Source: JAGNZR01 sp051652785 (GTDB taxonomy: Bacteria > Fusobacteriota > Fusobacteriia > Fusobacteriales > Fusobacteriaceae). Taken from it: a stretch of DNA of 49,391 bases. The position numbers and the translations under genes were made by a program. The notes under the pieces were generated by a model that was not told the origin of the DNA, made no database searches, and saw nothing but the letters and a program-made list of their open reading frames with translations. Positions 8,192 to 16,646 of the stretch are shown here, piece by piece (the stretch's first letter is position 1; every line of letters starts with the position of its first letter). Location: the NCBI GenBank assembly GCA_051652785.1, contig JBOFUX010000065.1:1-49391 (forward strand). The letters run 5' to 3'.

Positions 8192-9730
8192 TTAATTATT
8201 TTCCTGTGTATCATTAAAAGATAATCCATATATCTTATGATGACCTGCTGGATTTAATTTGAAACCTTTTATATTATTCTTAATTCCTACATTTTGAGTA
8301 ATGTAAGCTAATGTATAAATAGGCAACTCTTTTTGGATTATTTCTTGAGCTTTTTTGTATAGTTCCACTCTCTCTTCAGGATTTGAAGAAGCTCTTGCTA
8401 TATCTAACAATTTATCAACTTCAATATTAGAATAAAAAGATCTATTTCCTGCACCACCCATGGTTGAAGAATGAAACAATGCATATAATCCATAATCTGC
8501 ATCTCCTGTTACAGAAACCCAACCTAATATAAACATATCATGGTCTCCTCTAGAAGTTCCATCTAAGTATGCTCCCCACTCTAATGTCTCAATTACTACA
8601 TTTATCCCGACTTGTTTTAGTTGATCTTGAACAATTGTTGCTATATCTCTTCTTATTGCATTATCATTTGTCCAAAGTTTAAAAGTAAATCCATTTTCGT
8701 ATCCAGCTTCTTTCAATAATTGTTTTGATTTTTCAAAATTATAACTATAAGCTTTTGAATCTTTTGAATATCCAAAAACTAAAGGCCCTATTGGTGAATT
8801 TGCTAAAGTTCCTGCTCCTTGATAAACGGTATTAACAATAGCTTGCTCATCAATTGCATAAGCTATTGCTTGCCGTACTCTTATATCATTAAACGGTTTT
8901 TTATTCATATTAAATCCTAAATAAGCCGTTGATAGAGAAGGCTCTTCTATTAATGTTAATTTTTTATCTTCTATAATTCTATTCTTATCTATAGGTTCTA
9001 TATCATAGGCAATATCCACTTCTTTTGTTTCTAAACCTATTGTTCTATTAGTTCCCTCAGGAATATTTCTAAAAATAACGGTTTCAATAGGAGATACTCC
9101 TTTGTAGTAATTAGTATTAACTTTTAATGTTATCCTGTCTCCAGCACTCCAAGCCTTCATCATGTACGGTCCTGTTCCTACTGGATTTTGTCCATATTGA
9201 GTTCCACCCTCATTAACTGCTTTTTCATTTAAAATAGATGAAGCAGTGTGTGCTAAGTGATTTAATAGTGGTGCAAAAGGGGTCTTTGTTGTGATTTTAA
9301 CTAAATAGTCGTCTATCACTTCAACACTTTCTATCGCGCCAGCTATATGGGATACAGAAGGAGATTTAACCATTTTATCCAATGTAAATTTAACATCAGA
9401 TGCTTTTAATTCCTCTCCATTATGAAATTTAACTCCTTTTCTTAAATAAAAAAGCATAGTTCTAGGATCTATTTGTTCCCATTTTTCTGCTAGTCCTGGT
9501 TGAGGCAACATCTTATCATCTTGCTCCACTAATCTATCATAAATTTGTGCAGAAACTCTTGAAGAAGGTTGATCGTTACTTGCATGAGGGTCTAAACTTT
9601 TTGCGTCTGCTCCCTGTGCTATTACTAACCTATTTTTTACTTCAACCTTTTCCTTCTTTTCTCCACTACCACAAGCTGACAATAGTAAAATAGTAGCTCC
9701 TAAAGTAAGTACTTTTAATTTTTTGTTCAT
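8192..9730 (-). CDS. ABC transporter substrate-binding lipoprotein, family 5 (peptide/glutathione type)
   Basis: A lipoprotein signal with lipobox LLSAC (C20) precedes an SBP_bac_5 fold: KSLDPHASNDQPSSRVSAQ near residue 45, then LAEKWEQIDPRTMLFYLRKG, then VKFHNGEELKASDVKFTLD. This is the profile of the DppA/OppA/GsiB proteins that deliver peptides, glutathione or nickel to ABC permeases. No permease or ATPase gene is nearby, so it is an orphan binding protein that must use a transporter encoded elsewhere. It sits 40 bases behind methionine gamma-lyase and is probably co-transcribed, which suggests a sulfur-containing peptide as ligand (inference). AAGGAGG precedes the ATG. Confidence 0.88.
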   Translation of the reverse strand: MNKKLKVLTLGATILLLSACGSGEKKEKVEVKNRLVIAQGADAKSLDPHASNDQPSSRVSAQIYDRLVEQDDKMLPQPGLAEKWEQIDPRTMLFYLRKGVKFHNGEELKASDVKFTLDKMVKSPSVSHIAGAIESVEVIDDYLVKITTKTPFAPLLNHLAHTASSILNEKAVNEGGTQYGQNPVGTGPYMMKAWSAGDRITLKVNTNYYKGVSPIETVIFRNIPEGTNRTIGLETKEVDIAYDIEPIDKNRIIEDKKLTLIEEPSLSTAYLGFNMNKKPFNDIRVRQAIAYAIDEQAIVNTVYQGAGTLANSPIGPLVFGYSKDSKAYSYNFEKSKQLLKEAGYENGFTFKLWTNDNAIRRDIATIVQDQLKQVGINVVIETLEWGAYLDGTSRGDHDMFILGWVSVTGDADYGLYALFHSSTMGGAGNRSFYSNIEVDKLLDIARASSNPEERVELYKKAQEIIQKELPIYTLAYITQNVGIKNNIKGFKLNPAGHHKIYGLSFNDTQENN

Positions 9731-9770
9731 TAAATCCTCCTTTTTTTTATTATCTATATTATATATTTAA

Positions 9771-10961
9771 TTATATAGCATCTAATCCTTGCTTTAAATC
9801 TTCTATTATATCATCTACATTTTCAATTCCAACTGAAAGTCTTATCAATCCTTCTGTTATATCCGCTTCCGCTCTTTCTAACGGAGTATAAGGCGAGTGT
9901 GTCATAGAAGCTGGATGTTGAATCAATGTTTCACAATCTCCTAAACTCACTGCTAATCCACATAATTTAAGAGAATTTAACAATTTTTTACCAGAATCAA
10001 ATCCTCCTTTTATTTCAAAAGCGATAATTGCACCAGGGTGCTTCATTTGCTTCTTAGCAATCTCGTAACCTGGATGATTTTTTAATCCTGGATAGTAGAT
10101 TTTTTCCACTGCTAAGTGAGAATTTAAAAACTCTACTACTTTTTCTGCATTTTTACAATGTCTTTCCATTCTTATTTCTAAAGTTTTTAATCCACGAATA
10201 ATTAAAAAAGCTTCAAAAGGACCTAAAACTGCTCCAGTAAAATCTTTTAATCCTTCAAATCTTATTTTTAACATATCACTAGTTTTACCTACTACAAAAC
10301 CTGCAATGACATCTCCGTGTCCATTTAAATATTTGGTCGCAGAATGAACCACTATATCTACTCCATAAATGATAGGATTTGTCAAATATGGAGTAGAAAA
10401 TGTATTATCCACTACAACCATTGTTTCACTTGAATTATTTTTTGCTATTTTAACAATTTCTTCTATGTCTACTATTTTCAAATTAGGATTAGCTGGTGTT
10501 TCTAAAAAAACTATTTTTGTATTGGATTTAATTTTCTTTTTTACCTCATCTAAATCACTAGTATCAATAAAATCAACCTCTATTCCAAATTTAACTAAAC
10601 CGTGATTCAATAAAGAATAAGTGCATCCATATAAAGTTTTATCTGCTAAAACATGATCTCCAAAACTTAGAAAAGTCCAAAATATAGAAGCAATAGCACC
10701 CATACCGGAACTAAAAGCTACTGATGCTTCAGCTTTTTCTAAAAGTGCTATTCTAGTTTCTAAAACATCTAGTGTAGGATTTCCTAATCTTGAGTATATA
10801 TGACCTTTTTCTTCTAATGCAAATCTTTTTCCACCTTGCTCAGCATTATCAAATATAAATGTTGAAGTCTGATATATAGGTGTTGCTAATGCTCCAAAAG
10901 GATTTTTTTCTCTTCCACCATGAATAGTAGAAGTTCCAAATTTTTTTATATTTCCCTTCAT
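9771..10961 (-). CDS. megL: Methionine gamma-lyase
   Basis: This PLP enzyme of the Cys/Met metabolism family (396 aa) splits L-methionine into methanethiol, 2-oxobutanoate and ammonia. The PLP lysine is K210 in HSATKYLNGHGD. Tyr111 and Cys113 in LYGCTY mark the enzyme as a gamma-lyase: that Cys is characteristic of methionine gamma-lyases and is usually replaced in cystathionine gamma-lyases and synthases. GLKDFTGAVLGPFEA and SLGDCETLIQHPASMTHS also match the family closely. AGGAGG precedes the ATG. It is the first gene of a minus-strand run with a binding protein, a PTS permease and an acetyltransferase. I see no SAM riboswitch in the 271 bases upstream. Confidence 0.93.
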   Translation of the reverse strand: MKGNIKKFGTSTIHGGREKNPFGALATPIYQTSTFIFDNAEQGGKRFALEEKGHIYSRLGNPTLDVLETRIALLEKAEASVAFSSGMGAIASIFWTFLSFGDHVLADKTLYGCTYSLLNHGLVKFGIEVDFIDTSDLDEVKKKIKSNTKIVFLETPANPNLKIVDIEEIVKIAKNNSSETMVVVDNTFSTPYLTNPIIYGVDIVVHSATKYLNGHGDVIAGFVVGKTSDMLKIRFEGLKDFTGAVLGPFEAFLIIRGLKTLEIRMERHCKNAEKVVEFLNSHLAVEKIYYPGLKNHPGYEIAKKQMKHPGAIIAFEIKGGFDSGKKLLNSLKLCGLAVSLGDCETLIQHPASMTHSPYTPLERAEADITEGLIRLSVGIENVDDIIEDLKQGLDAI

Positions 10962-11128
10962 TTTACCTCCTATTTTTGCAATAAAAAGTTTACTATAAAT
11001 TCTTTTTGAATTATTTTAAGACATTTACTTTGTATTTTACTTTTTATTTTTTAATTTGTCAAATTTTTTACTTTTTTTAAATAACAATTTAGTTCATTTT
11101 AATTCATTTATATATTGTTAAATAATTC

Positions 11129-11157
11129 TTGATTTCTTTAGTAATAAATGTTATTAT
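11129..11157 (+). promoter_or_regulatory. Promoter candidate for the 80-aa gene
   Basis: TTGATT (11129-11134), a 17-base spacer and TATTAT (11152-11157) lie 75 bases upstream of the start codon. The rest of the 271-base divergent region to megL is A/T-rich, with no riboswitch-like structure visible to me. Confidence 0.5.
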
Positions 11158-11232
11158 TTTTAATAGAGATGTTAAAGAGTACTCTTAAAAAAGTTTATAA
11201 ATAATTTTAAAATATTAAGTGAGGATGATAAA

Positions 11233-11475
11233 ATGAATTTTGATAATTGGGAAGAAAATATATATGACACTACTTTTAGTACTACTTATGATGCCATTAT
11301 AAATGAATTTAAAAACGGAGAAATTACACTAGAACAACTAGAAATGAATATAGAAGAACACTATATCATAATGGGAAATGCTTCTTGTGAAGGAGCTGCT
11401 CGATTTCAACACTGCTCTGCTTTAGTAGATGCTCATCAGTTCGCATTAACAGTAATTAAAAAAAATTTGAAATAA
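11233..11475 (+). CDS. Unrecognised 80-aa protein
   Basis: I do not recognise this protein. It is small, acidic in its first half and predicted largely helical, with no signal peptide or membrane segment. The second half contains EEHYIIMGNASCEGAARFQH and then a short helix ending in Lys residues. GTGAGGATG upstream gives a plausible ribosome site. It has its own promoter candidate and is followed by a strong hairpin, so it is a self-contained monocistronic gene and very likely real. Function is unknown. Confidence 0.65.
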   Translation: MNFDNWEENIYDTTFSTTYDAIINEFKNGEITLEQLEMNIEEHYIIMGNASCEGAARFQHCSALVDAHQFALTVIKKNLK

Positions 11476-11485
11476 ATTTCCAGTA

Positions 11486-11529
11486 AAAAAAATGAGATAG
11501 ATTATCACGATAATCTATCTCATTTTTTT
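11486..11529. terminator. Bidirectional terminator between the 80-aa gene and lrgB
   Basis: A perfect 20-bp stem (11486-11505 with 11510-11529) with loop CACG and A/T tracts on the two sides. It overlaps the lrgB stop codon. Confidence 0.85.
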
Positions 11530-12220
11530 ATATAATTTTTATTAAAACTTGAATTATTAGCACGGTAATTATTCCTGCTATAATAATAGAAAGAGCACTC
11601 ATTGCACCTTCTATCTCGCCCATCTCCAAAGCCTTTGATGTCCCCATGGCGTGGCTAGATACTCCAAGACCTACTCCTTTTGCCACAGGATGTATCTCTC
11701 CCAGTATCTTATATATATAAGGTGCTAATATACTACCTGTTATTCCTGTAGTACAAATAGCAAATACTGTTATTGAAGGAATTCCCCCTAACATTGTACT
11801 GACTTCTATACCAAAAGGAGTCGTTATTGATTTTGGTAAAAATGAAAGGATTAATTGTTTATCAAGCCCTAATATTTTCCCTAAAAAATAAACAGAACTT
11901 ATTGCAGTTATAGATCCAACCACTCCACCAACTAAAATTGGGAAATAATATTTTTTTAACAACTCTATCTGCCTAAATAAAGGTATAACTAAGACAACTG
12001 TTGCTGGTGCTAAAAAAAATTCTATAATACTACTTCCCTCATTAAAGTAACTTAATGGAATCTTAAAAAAAGTTAATATCCCTATAATTATTAAAGTTGA
12101 TAGTAAAAGTGGATTACACATTGAATTTTTAGTTTTTCTAAATATATATTTACTAAATTCAAATGTAACTAAAGATAAAACTATTCCAAACATCTTATTA
12201 GCTAGAAGAAGCTCCATCAT
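11528..12220 (-). CDS. lrgB: LrgB family membrane protein
   Basis: This 230-aa hydrophobic protein has about six membrane segments. It carries the LrgB/YohK signature LPKSITTPFGIEVSTMLGG (near 130-148) and SSHAMGTSKALEMGEIEGA (near 190-208). LrgB works with LrgA. The pair is called antiholin-like in Staphylococcus, and homologues also export or import small organic acids such as pyruvate or glycolate. Its start overlaps the lrgA stop by four bases (ATGA), indicating translational coupling. Confidence 0.88.
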   Translation of the reverse strand: MMELLLANKMFGIVLSLVTFEFSKYIFRKTKNSMCNPLLLSTLIIIGILTFFKIPLSYFNEGSSIIEFFLAPATVVLVIPLFRQIELLKKYYFPILVGGVVGSITAISSVYFLGKILGLDKQLILSFLPKSITTPFGIEVSTMLGGIPSITVFAICTTGITGSILAPYIYKILGEIHPVAKGVGLGVSSHAMGTSKALEMGEIEGAMSALSIIIAGIITVLIIQVLIKII

Positions 12221-12582
12221 TTTGTCACTTCCTTTTTCTTTTTAAACATAATAATAATCATCCAATGAACTATTTTAGACGTTACAATCATTGTTAAAGC
12301 AGTTGTTATAACTAATAAAAAAATTATTTTAAAAAAATCAGCCTTTAATAAATCAATATATTTTATTAGTTTAACTGTTGCGGGGATAAATAAAAGTGTC
12401 ATATTAACCAATAAAAAATCAGCTGTTTTTTCGATCATTTTTAACTTTAATATTTTCAGCTGTAATAATATAAATAAAATTAACATACTAATAATTACAC
12501 TAGGAAATGGAATTTTTAATATATTAGTTAAAATTATTCCCAGATAATTAATAATCAATATTGTAATTAATTCAATAATCAT
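12217..12582 (-). CDS. lrgA: LrgA/CidA family holin-like protein
   Basis: This 121-aa protein has four predicted membrane helices and a basic C-terminus (FKKKKEVTK). The LrgA core is recognisable in PFPSVIISMLILFILLQ and in LLFIPATVKLIKY. It is encoded directly upstream of lrgB with a four-base overlap and 21 bases after lysS, so lysS-lrgA-lrgB looks like one transcription unit. The family name alone does not decide between murein-hydrolase control and metabolite transport. Confidence 0.82.
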   Translation of the reverse strand: MIIELITILIINYLGIILTNILKIPFPSVIISMLILFILLQLKILKLKMIEKTADFLLVNMTLLFIPATVKLIKYIDLLKADFFKIIFLLVITTALTMIVTSKIVHWMIIIMFKKKKEVTK

Positions 12583-12603
12583 TCTTCACTTTCCTTATTT
12601 TTT

Positions 12604-14085
12604 TTACAACTCTCTTTTTTTCATCTGTGGGAAGAAAATTACATCTCTTATTGAAGCTGAACCAGTTAATAGCATAACCAATCTATCTATACCTATTCCT
12701 AGTCCTCCAGTTGGTGGTAATGCATATTCTAACGCTTCTATAAAGTCGTCATCTATAACAGGCATTGCTTCCTCATTACCTCTCATTACTTCTTCCACTT
12801 GGTCTTCCAATCTTTTTCTTTGGTCTGCTGGATCATTTAATTCTGTAAAAGCATTGGCATATTCTCTTGAGTCAATAAAGAGCTCAAATCTATCTGTAAA
12901 TCTTGAATCTTCTGCATTTTTCTTTGCAAGCGGAGAAATTTCAACTGGATGTCCATACACAAAAGTAGGCTGTACTATTTTTTCTTCACATTTTTGCTCA
13001 AAAAATTCATTTATAATATAACCAATTGAGTTCATATGTGTAGCTATTTTCACTTTATTTTCTTCTGCAATTTTCTTCGCTTCTTCAAAATCTTTTATAT
13101 CCCAAAAATTTACACCTGTAGTTTCATTAATTATATCTACCATATGTATTCTTTTAAAATTTTCTAAAAGTAATGTTTTTCCGTTATACTCAACAGTTGT
13201 CGTCCCAAGTACCTCTTTAGATAAATGTGATATAATTCCTTCGGTTAGGTCCATCATATCATTAAAATCAGCGTAAGCTTGATACAATTCCATCATAGTA
13301 AATTCTGGATTATGTCTAGTGGACATTCCTTCATTTCTAAAACTTCTATTAATTTCATAAACTCTATCAAAACCTCCAATCACTAGTCTTTTTAAATAAA
13401 GTTCAGGAGCAATTCTTAAAAAAAGATCCATGTCTAAAGTGTTATGATGCGTTATAAACGGTTTTGCTGAAGCGCCGCCTAAAATTGGGTGCATCATAGG
13501 TGTTTCAACTTCCATAAAATTTTTATTATTTAAATAAGTTCTTAAACTATTCATTATTTTATTTCTTTTTATAAAAGTTTCTTTTACTTCTTTATTCATT
13601 ATTAAATCTACATATCTTTTTCTATATCTAGTCTCTATATCTGTTAATCCATGATATTTCTCTGGTAAAGGTCTTATATTCTTAGATAAAGGAGTAAATT
13701 CATTTACTCTTACAGTTAATTCTCCTTTTTGAGTCACAAATAACTTACCTTTTATTCCAGCAATATCTCCAGAAGCCATAAGTTTAACTATTTCAAAATT
13801 CTTATCCCCTATTTCATCTTTTCTTATATAAGCTTGAATTTTTCCAGTTTGATCCTCTAAATGTATGAAAACTGCTTTTCCTTGTTCTCTAAATCCCATT
13901 ATTCTACCTGCTGTTTTAAACTCTTTATCATCCTCAGGAATAGATAATAATAATTCTTTTATCATATTTTTTTTATCATATTTTTTTCCAAAAGGGTCAA
14001 TTCCCATAGCCTTTATCTCTTCTACTTTTTTCCATTTATCCATTATAATATGGTCATTTTGTACTCTATCAAAGTATCTTTCCAT
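12604..14085 (-). CDS. lysS: Lysyl-tRNA synthetase, class II
   Basis: This 493-aa enzyme charges tRNA-Lys. An N-terminal OB-fold anticodon-binding domain (about residues 50-150) precedes the class II catalytic core. Motif 2 is FRNEGMSTRHNPEFT and motif 3 is GGLGIGIDRLVMLLTG near the C-terminus. PLPEKYHGLTDIETRYRKRY is a LysS hallmark. The length is standard. The start is supported by AGGGGG six bases upstream. It is the first gene of a likely operon with lrgAB. No T-box or other leader structure was evident upstream, where only about 80 bases separate it from the preceding gene. Confidence 0.97.
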   Translation of the reverse strand: MERYFDRVQNDHIIMDKWKKVEEIKAMGIDPFGKKYDKKNMIKELLLSIPEDDKEFKTAGRIMGFREQGKAVFIHLEDQTGKIQAYIRKDEIGDKNFEIVKLMASGDIAGIKGKLFVTQKGELTVRVNEFTPLSKNIRPLPEKYHGLTDIETRYRKRYVDLIMNKEVKETFIKRNKIMNSLRTYLNNKNFMEVETPMMHPILGGASAKPFITHHNTLDMDLFLRIAPELYLKRLVIGGFDRVYEINRSFRNEGMSTRHNPEFTMMELYQAYADFNDMMDLTEGIISHLSKEVLGTTTVEYNGKTLLLENFKRIHMVDIINETTGVNFWDIKDFEEAKKIAEENKVKIATHMNSIGYIINEFFEQKCEEKIVQPTFVYGHPVEISPLAKKNAEDSRFTDRFELFIDSREYANAFTELNDPADQRKRLEDQVEEVMRGNEEAMPVIDDDFIEALEYALPPTGGLGIGIDRLVMLLTGSASIRDVIFFPQMKKREL

Positions 14086-14168
14086 TTATTTCCCCCTAAA
14101 TTAATTTTCATTCTTTCTATCTATAATAACATTTTTTTTTTAATATTAAAATAAATAATATGTTTATT

Positions 14169-15302
14169 TTAATTACTTTTAAGTCTTACTAAATAAATAT
14201 TACTCTTTCTTGCCCAAGATGTTCCTGGAAAGTTTTTAATTGTTTCTTTAAAATTATTTATTGCTTGATCTATTTCTCCTAATTTCTCATAGGATAATCC
14301 TATATTATAGGAAGCTTCTGCTTTTTTAATTCCACTATCAACTAAATTTAAGTATAGCTTATAATTTTCTATTGATTTTTCATAATTTCCAATCCTAAAA
14401 TATGAATCAGCAATATAATAATATTTTTCTGGATTTAAATTTTCTTCTAAAACTCTGTTTAAATATAAAATAGCTTCATTATATCTATTCTTTTCATATG
14501 CTTTTTTCCCTAATTCAAAAAAATGTGACTCTTCACGCTCTTTTTTTTCACCAGTTAAATTTAATTCATTTTCCATATCTAATATTTCCATTAAATTTTC
14601 CTGAGTTAAATCTCCCATTATTTTTAAATTTTCTATATCTTTTTTAGCCTCTTCATAGTTTTTTGTTTCAAATAATATCTTAATATTTAAAATTTTGATT
14701 TCCTTACTCAATCCTCTATCTGGAAAAGATAACTTATAAAGATCTAAAGTTTTTAAAGCTTGCTCATAGCTACCAATATTATATTTTTCAATTATAATTC
14801 TATAGCTATCATTCTCAGAAAATTTAAATTTCATTTTATTAAATATGTTTATAATTTTAGTATTACCATCTATAAATTTTACTTCTAGTTTGGTGTTTCC
14901 TTGATAAATCGAACGATAATAATAGGCATCATCTTTTGAATAGAATTCAATTTTAGAATCTTTTTCAATATTTTTATTTTGAAGAATAATATAAGAAATA
15001 TCTTGTGAATTTATTTTTAAAGTTTCTCCTACATATACTTCATAATTATCTCTTCGTTTACTCAATATGATTTCACGTTGTATATTTTGCTTCCAATTTT
15101 CCCTTATCTCTTTTAGAACTTGATCTACTCCTGTATCATCTAAATATATATCTTCTTGAGGTAATTCTATTTTTATTTCTTCTAAATTTTCTTGCAATTG
15201 CTCTTTTTTTATTTTATCTTTATTAAGATTTAAATCGTTTAAATTTGCACATCCTGCAAATATTACCAATAAAATTCCTACTACTATTCTATTAATTTTC
15301 AT
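14169..15302 (-). CDS. TPR-repeat lipoprotein
   Basis: I start this at ATG 15302, which has AAAGGAG at a proper distance, rather than at an upstream TTG (15323). The product is 377 aa. The lipobox is VIFAGC (C18). A variable middle domain of about 150 residues precedes TPR-like helical repeats, the clearest being EIDQAINNFKETIKNFPGTS near the C-terminus. This arrangement recalls BamD/CpoB-type envelope proteins that scaffold outer-membrane or division complexes, but I cannot assign it to a named family. It follows the DUF1934 gene by 22 bases and ends without an obvious strong hairpin. Confidence 0.75.
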   Translation of the reverse strand: MKINRIVVGILLVIFAGCANLNDLNLNKDKIKKEQLQENLEEIKIELPQEDIYLDDTGVDQVLKEIRENWKQNIQREIILSKRRDNYEVYVGETLKINSQDISYIILQNKNIEKDSKIEFYSKDDAYYYRSIYQGNTKLEVKFIDGNTKIINIFNKMKFKFSENDSYRIIIEKYNIGSYEQALKTLDLYKLSFPDRGLSKEIKILNIKILFETKNYEEAKKDIENLKIMGDLTQENLMEILDMENELNLTGEKKEREESHFFELGKKAYEKNRYNEAILYLNRVLEENLNPEKYYYIADSYFRIGNYEKSIENYKLYLNLVDSGIKKAEASYNIGLSYEKLGEIDQAINNFKETIKNFPGTSWARKSNIYLVRLKSN

Positions 15303-15324
15303 TTTTTCTCCTTTAGAAAACAAA

Positions 15325-15708
15325 TTATTCTTCTATAATATTTATTACTAAAGTATTAATAATTTCTTCATCTTCGAATATTTCATAAGAAAAACAAATA
15401 TTTTTAAGAGAAAAATTAATTTTACCATTTTTTATATTAAACTTTTTTTTTAATCCATTTGTCTCTAGTTTAAATACTCCCTCACCATTATTATTAAAAG
15501 TTAACCTTGCAAAAGAGTCACCATCTCTTGTCATTTCAAAATAATCTTTATCTTCTTTATCCTTTGCTAATTTTATTTTACAAACTCCTATTTTACTAGA
15601 ATAATTATACTCTATATAGTTGTTATTTTCTTTTTTACTCGCTTTTACATTTTCTGTAAACATATCTCCGTAATAATCAACGCTCTTTATTCTTAAATTA
15701 ATATTCAT
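15325..15708 (-). CDS. DUF1934 (YwiB-like) beta-barrel protein
   Basis: The protein resembles DUF1934, a small calycin-like barrel family including Bacillus YwiB: an N-terminal strand NLRIKSV, then YIEYNYSSKIGVCKIKL, FEMTRDGDSFARLTF and a closing FSYEIFEDEEIINTLVINI. Its biochemical role is unknown. The start is uncertain. ATG at 15708 overlaps the end of the DUF1292 gene by 11 bases and fits the family N-terminus. In-frame ATGs at 15729 and 15717 would add a few non-conserved residues. Translational coupling to the upstream gene is likely. Confidence 0.68.
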   Translation of the reverse strand: MNINLRIKSVDYYGDMFTENVKASKKENNNYIEYNYSSKIGVCKIKLAKDKEDKDYFEMTRDGDSFARLTFNNNGEGVFKLETNGLKKKFNIKNGKINFSLKNICFSYEIFEDEEIINTLVINIIEE

Positions 15709-16048
15709 CTTTATCATAGTTGTCGTCATATTCTCCATAATAATTACAATCTATTTTTTTATCTTCTCTATCATAATATTCATCATCTTCATAGTCACTT
15801 AGGTCATCATCTTCATTCTCAATAGAATATTCGTCTTTCCAATACTCTATAACATCTTGTGCCTCTCTTTTATCTATTACTAATTCTATATCGTCTTCCT
15901 CTTCATCATATTTAAAAACATAAATTTTTCTATTAAAATCCTCTGTTATAAAATACTCTTCCTCTTCTATTGTTATACTTTTTAAAACATGTAACTGATA
16001 CTCTTCATCATTAATATCATAATAAAAAGTCTCACCTTGTGTGCACAT
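15698..16048 (-). CDS. DUF1292-like acidic protein
   Basis: The first 75 residues match the DUF1292 pattern: FYYDINDEEYQLHVLKSITI, a central EEEEYFITEDF and IELVIDKREAQDVIEYW. A highly acidic tail rich in Asp, Glu and Tyr makes up the last 40 residues. Family members are small cytosolic proteins of unknown function, often encoded near Holliday-junction resolvase and other housekeeping genes in Firmicutes. AGGAGG precedes the ATG. The tail is encoded continuously with the domain and is not the product of a frameshift that I can see. The 109 bases upstream separate it from rlmH. Confidence 0.66.
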   Translation of the reverse strand: MCTQGETFYYDINDEEYQLHVLKSITIEEEEYFITEDFNRKIYVFKYDEEEDDIELVIDKREAQDVIEYWKDEYSIENEDDDLSDYEDDEYYDREDKKIDCNYYGEYDDNYDKDEY

Positions 16049-16157
16049 TATTAAACCTCCTGGTTTTTCTAGTAAATTATTTATATGTATTTTTCATTTG
16101 TACGTGACTTGTCTCTTAGGATTATTTATTTCATTTATGTTATTTATATAATGAAGT

Positions 16158-16625
16158 CTATTTATGATATTTGTTATTTCCTATAATTCCAAACCATCTG
16201 TAAATTTGTTCGATTAATATAAGCCTCATTAATTGATGTGGAAAAGTCATTTTTGAAAAACTTAATCTTTTTTCAACAAATTCTCTTATTTCCTCAGTAA
16301 CTCCATAAGAACCTCCAATTATAAAATTAATAGTACTGCTTCCATTAACTCCTATTTTTTCTATTTCTTTAGCCATGTCTTCAGAAGTATAATTTCTTCC
16401 TTCTATATCTAAGAGTATACTATAACCTTTATTTTTTTCAAGTGTTTTTATTATTTCCTGTGCTTCTTTTTTTATAGATAAAATTCTATTTTCGTCATTA
16501 CCCTCTTCCCTTAATTCTATTATTTTAACTTTTGCAAAAAGTGTCATTCTTTTTAAATATTCATTGATACCGTCATTTATATACTTCTCTTTTATTTTAC
16601 CAATACAGATTATATTTATATTCAA
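16158..16625 (-). CDS. rlmH: 23S rRNA pseudouridine-1915 N3-methyltransferase RlmH
   Basis: RlmH is a SPOUT-class methyltransferase acting on helix 69 of 23S rRNA in assembled ribosomes. Signatures are the N-terminal INIICIGKIKEKY, the knot loop NFIIGGSYGV and the C-terminal EQIYRWFGIIGNNKYHK. I place the start at TTG 16625. It has TGGAG seven bases upstream and gives 155 aa, the same length as the Escherichia coli protein. The ATG at 16643 has no suitable ribosome site, and the GGAG would fall inside its coding region. It begins 21 bases after the mutL stop, so it is probably co-transcribed with mutL. Confidence 0.92.
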   Translation of the reverse strand: MNINIICIGKIKEKYINDGINEYLKRMTLFAKVKIIELREEGNDENRILSIKKEAQEIIKTLEKNKGYSILLDIEGRNYTSEDMAKEIEKIGVNGSSTINFIIGGSYGVTEEIREFVEKRLSFSKMTFPHQLMRLILIEQIYRWFGIIGNNKYHK

Positions 16626-16646
16626 ATTAAAACTCCAATTCATTTT

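Noticed and set aside
10962..11232. A SAM or other riboswitch upstream of methionine gamma-lyase
   Set aside because: The region is almost pure A/T with no conserved helices or GC-rich core that I can recognise.
15698..15830. Acidic tail of the DUF1292 protein as a frameshift artefact
   Set aside because: The tail is in frame and continuous, and the next gene has its own family-like N-terminus overlapping it by only 11 bases.
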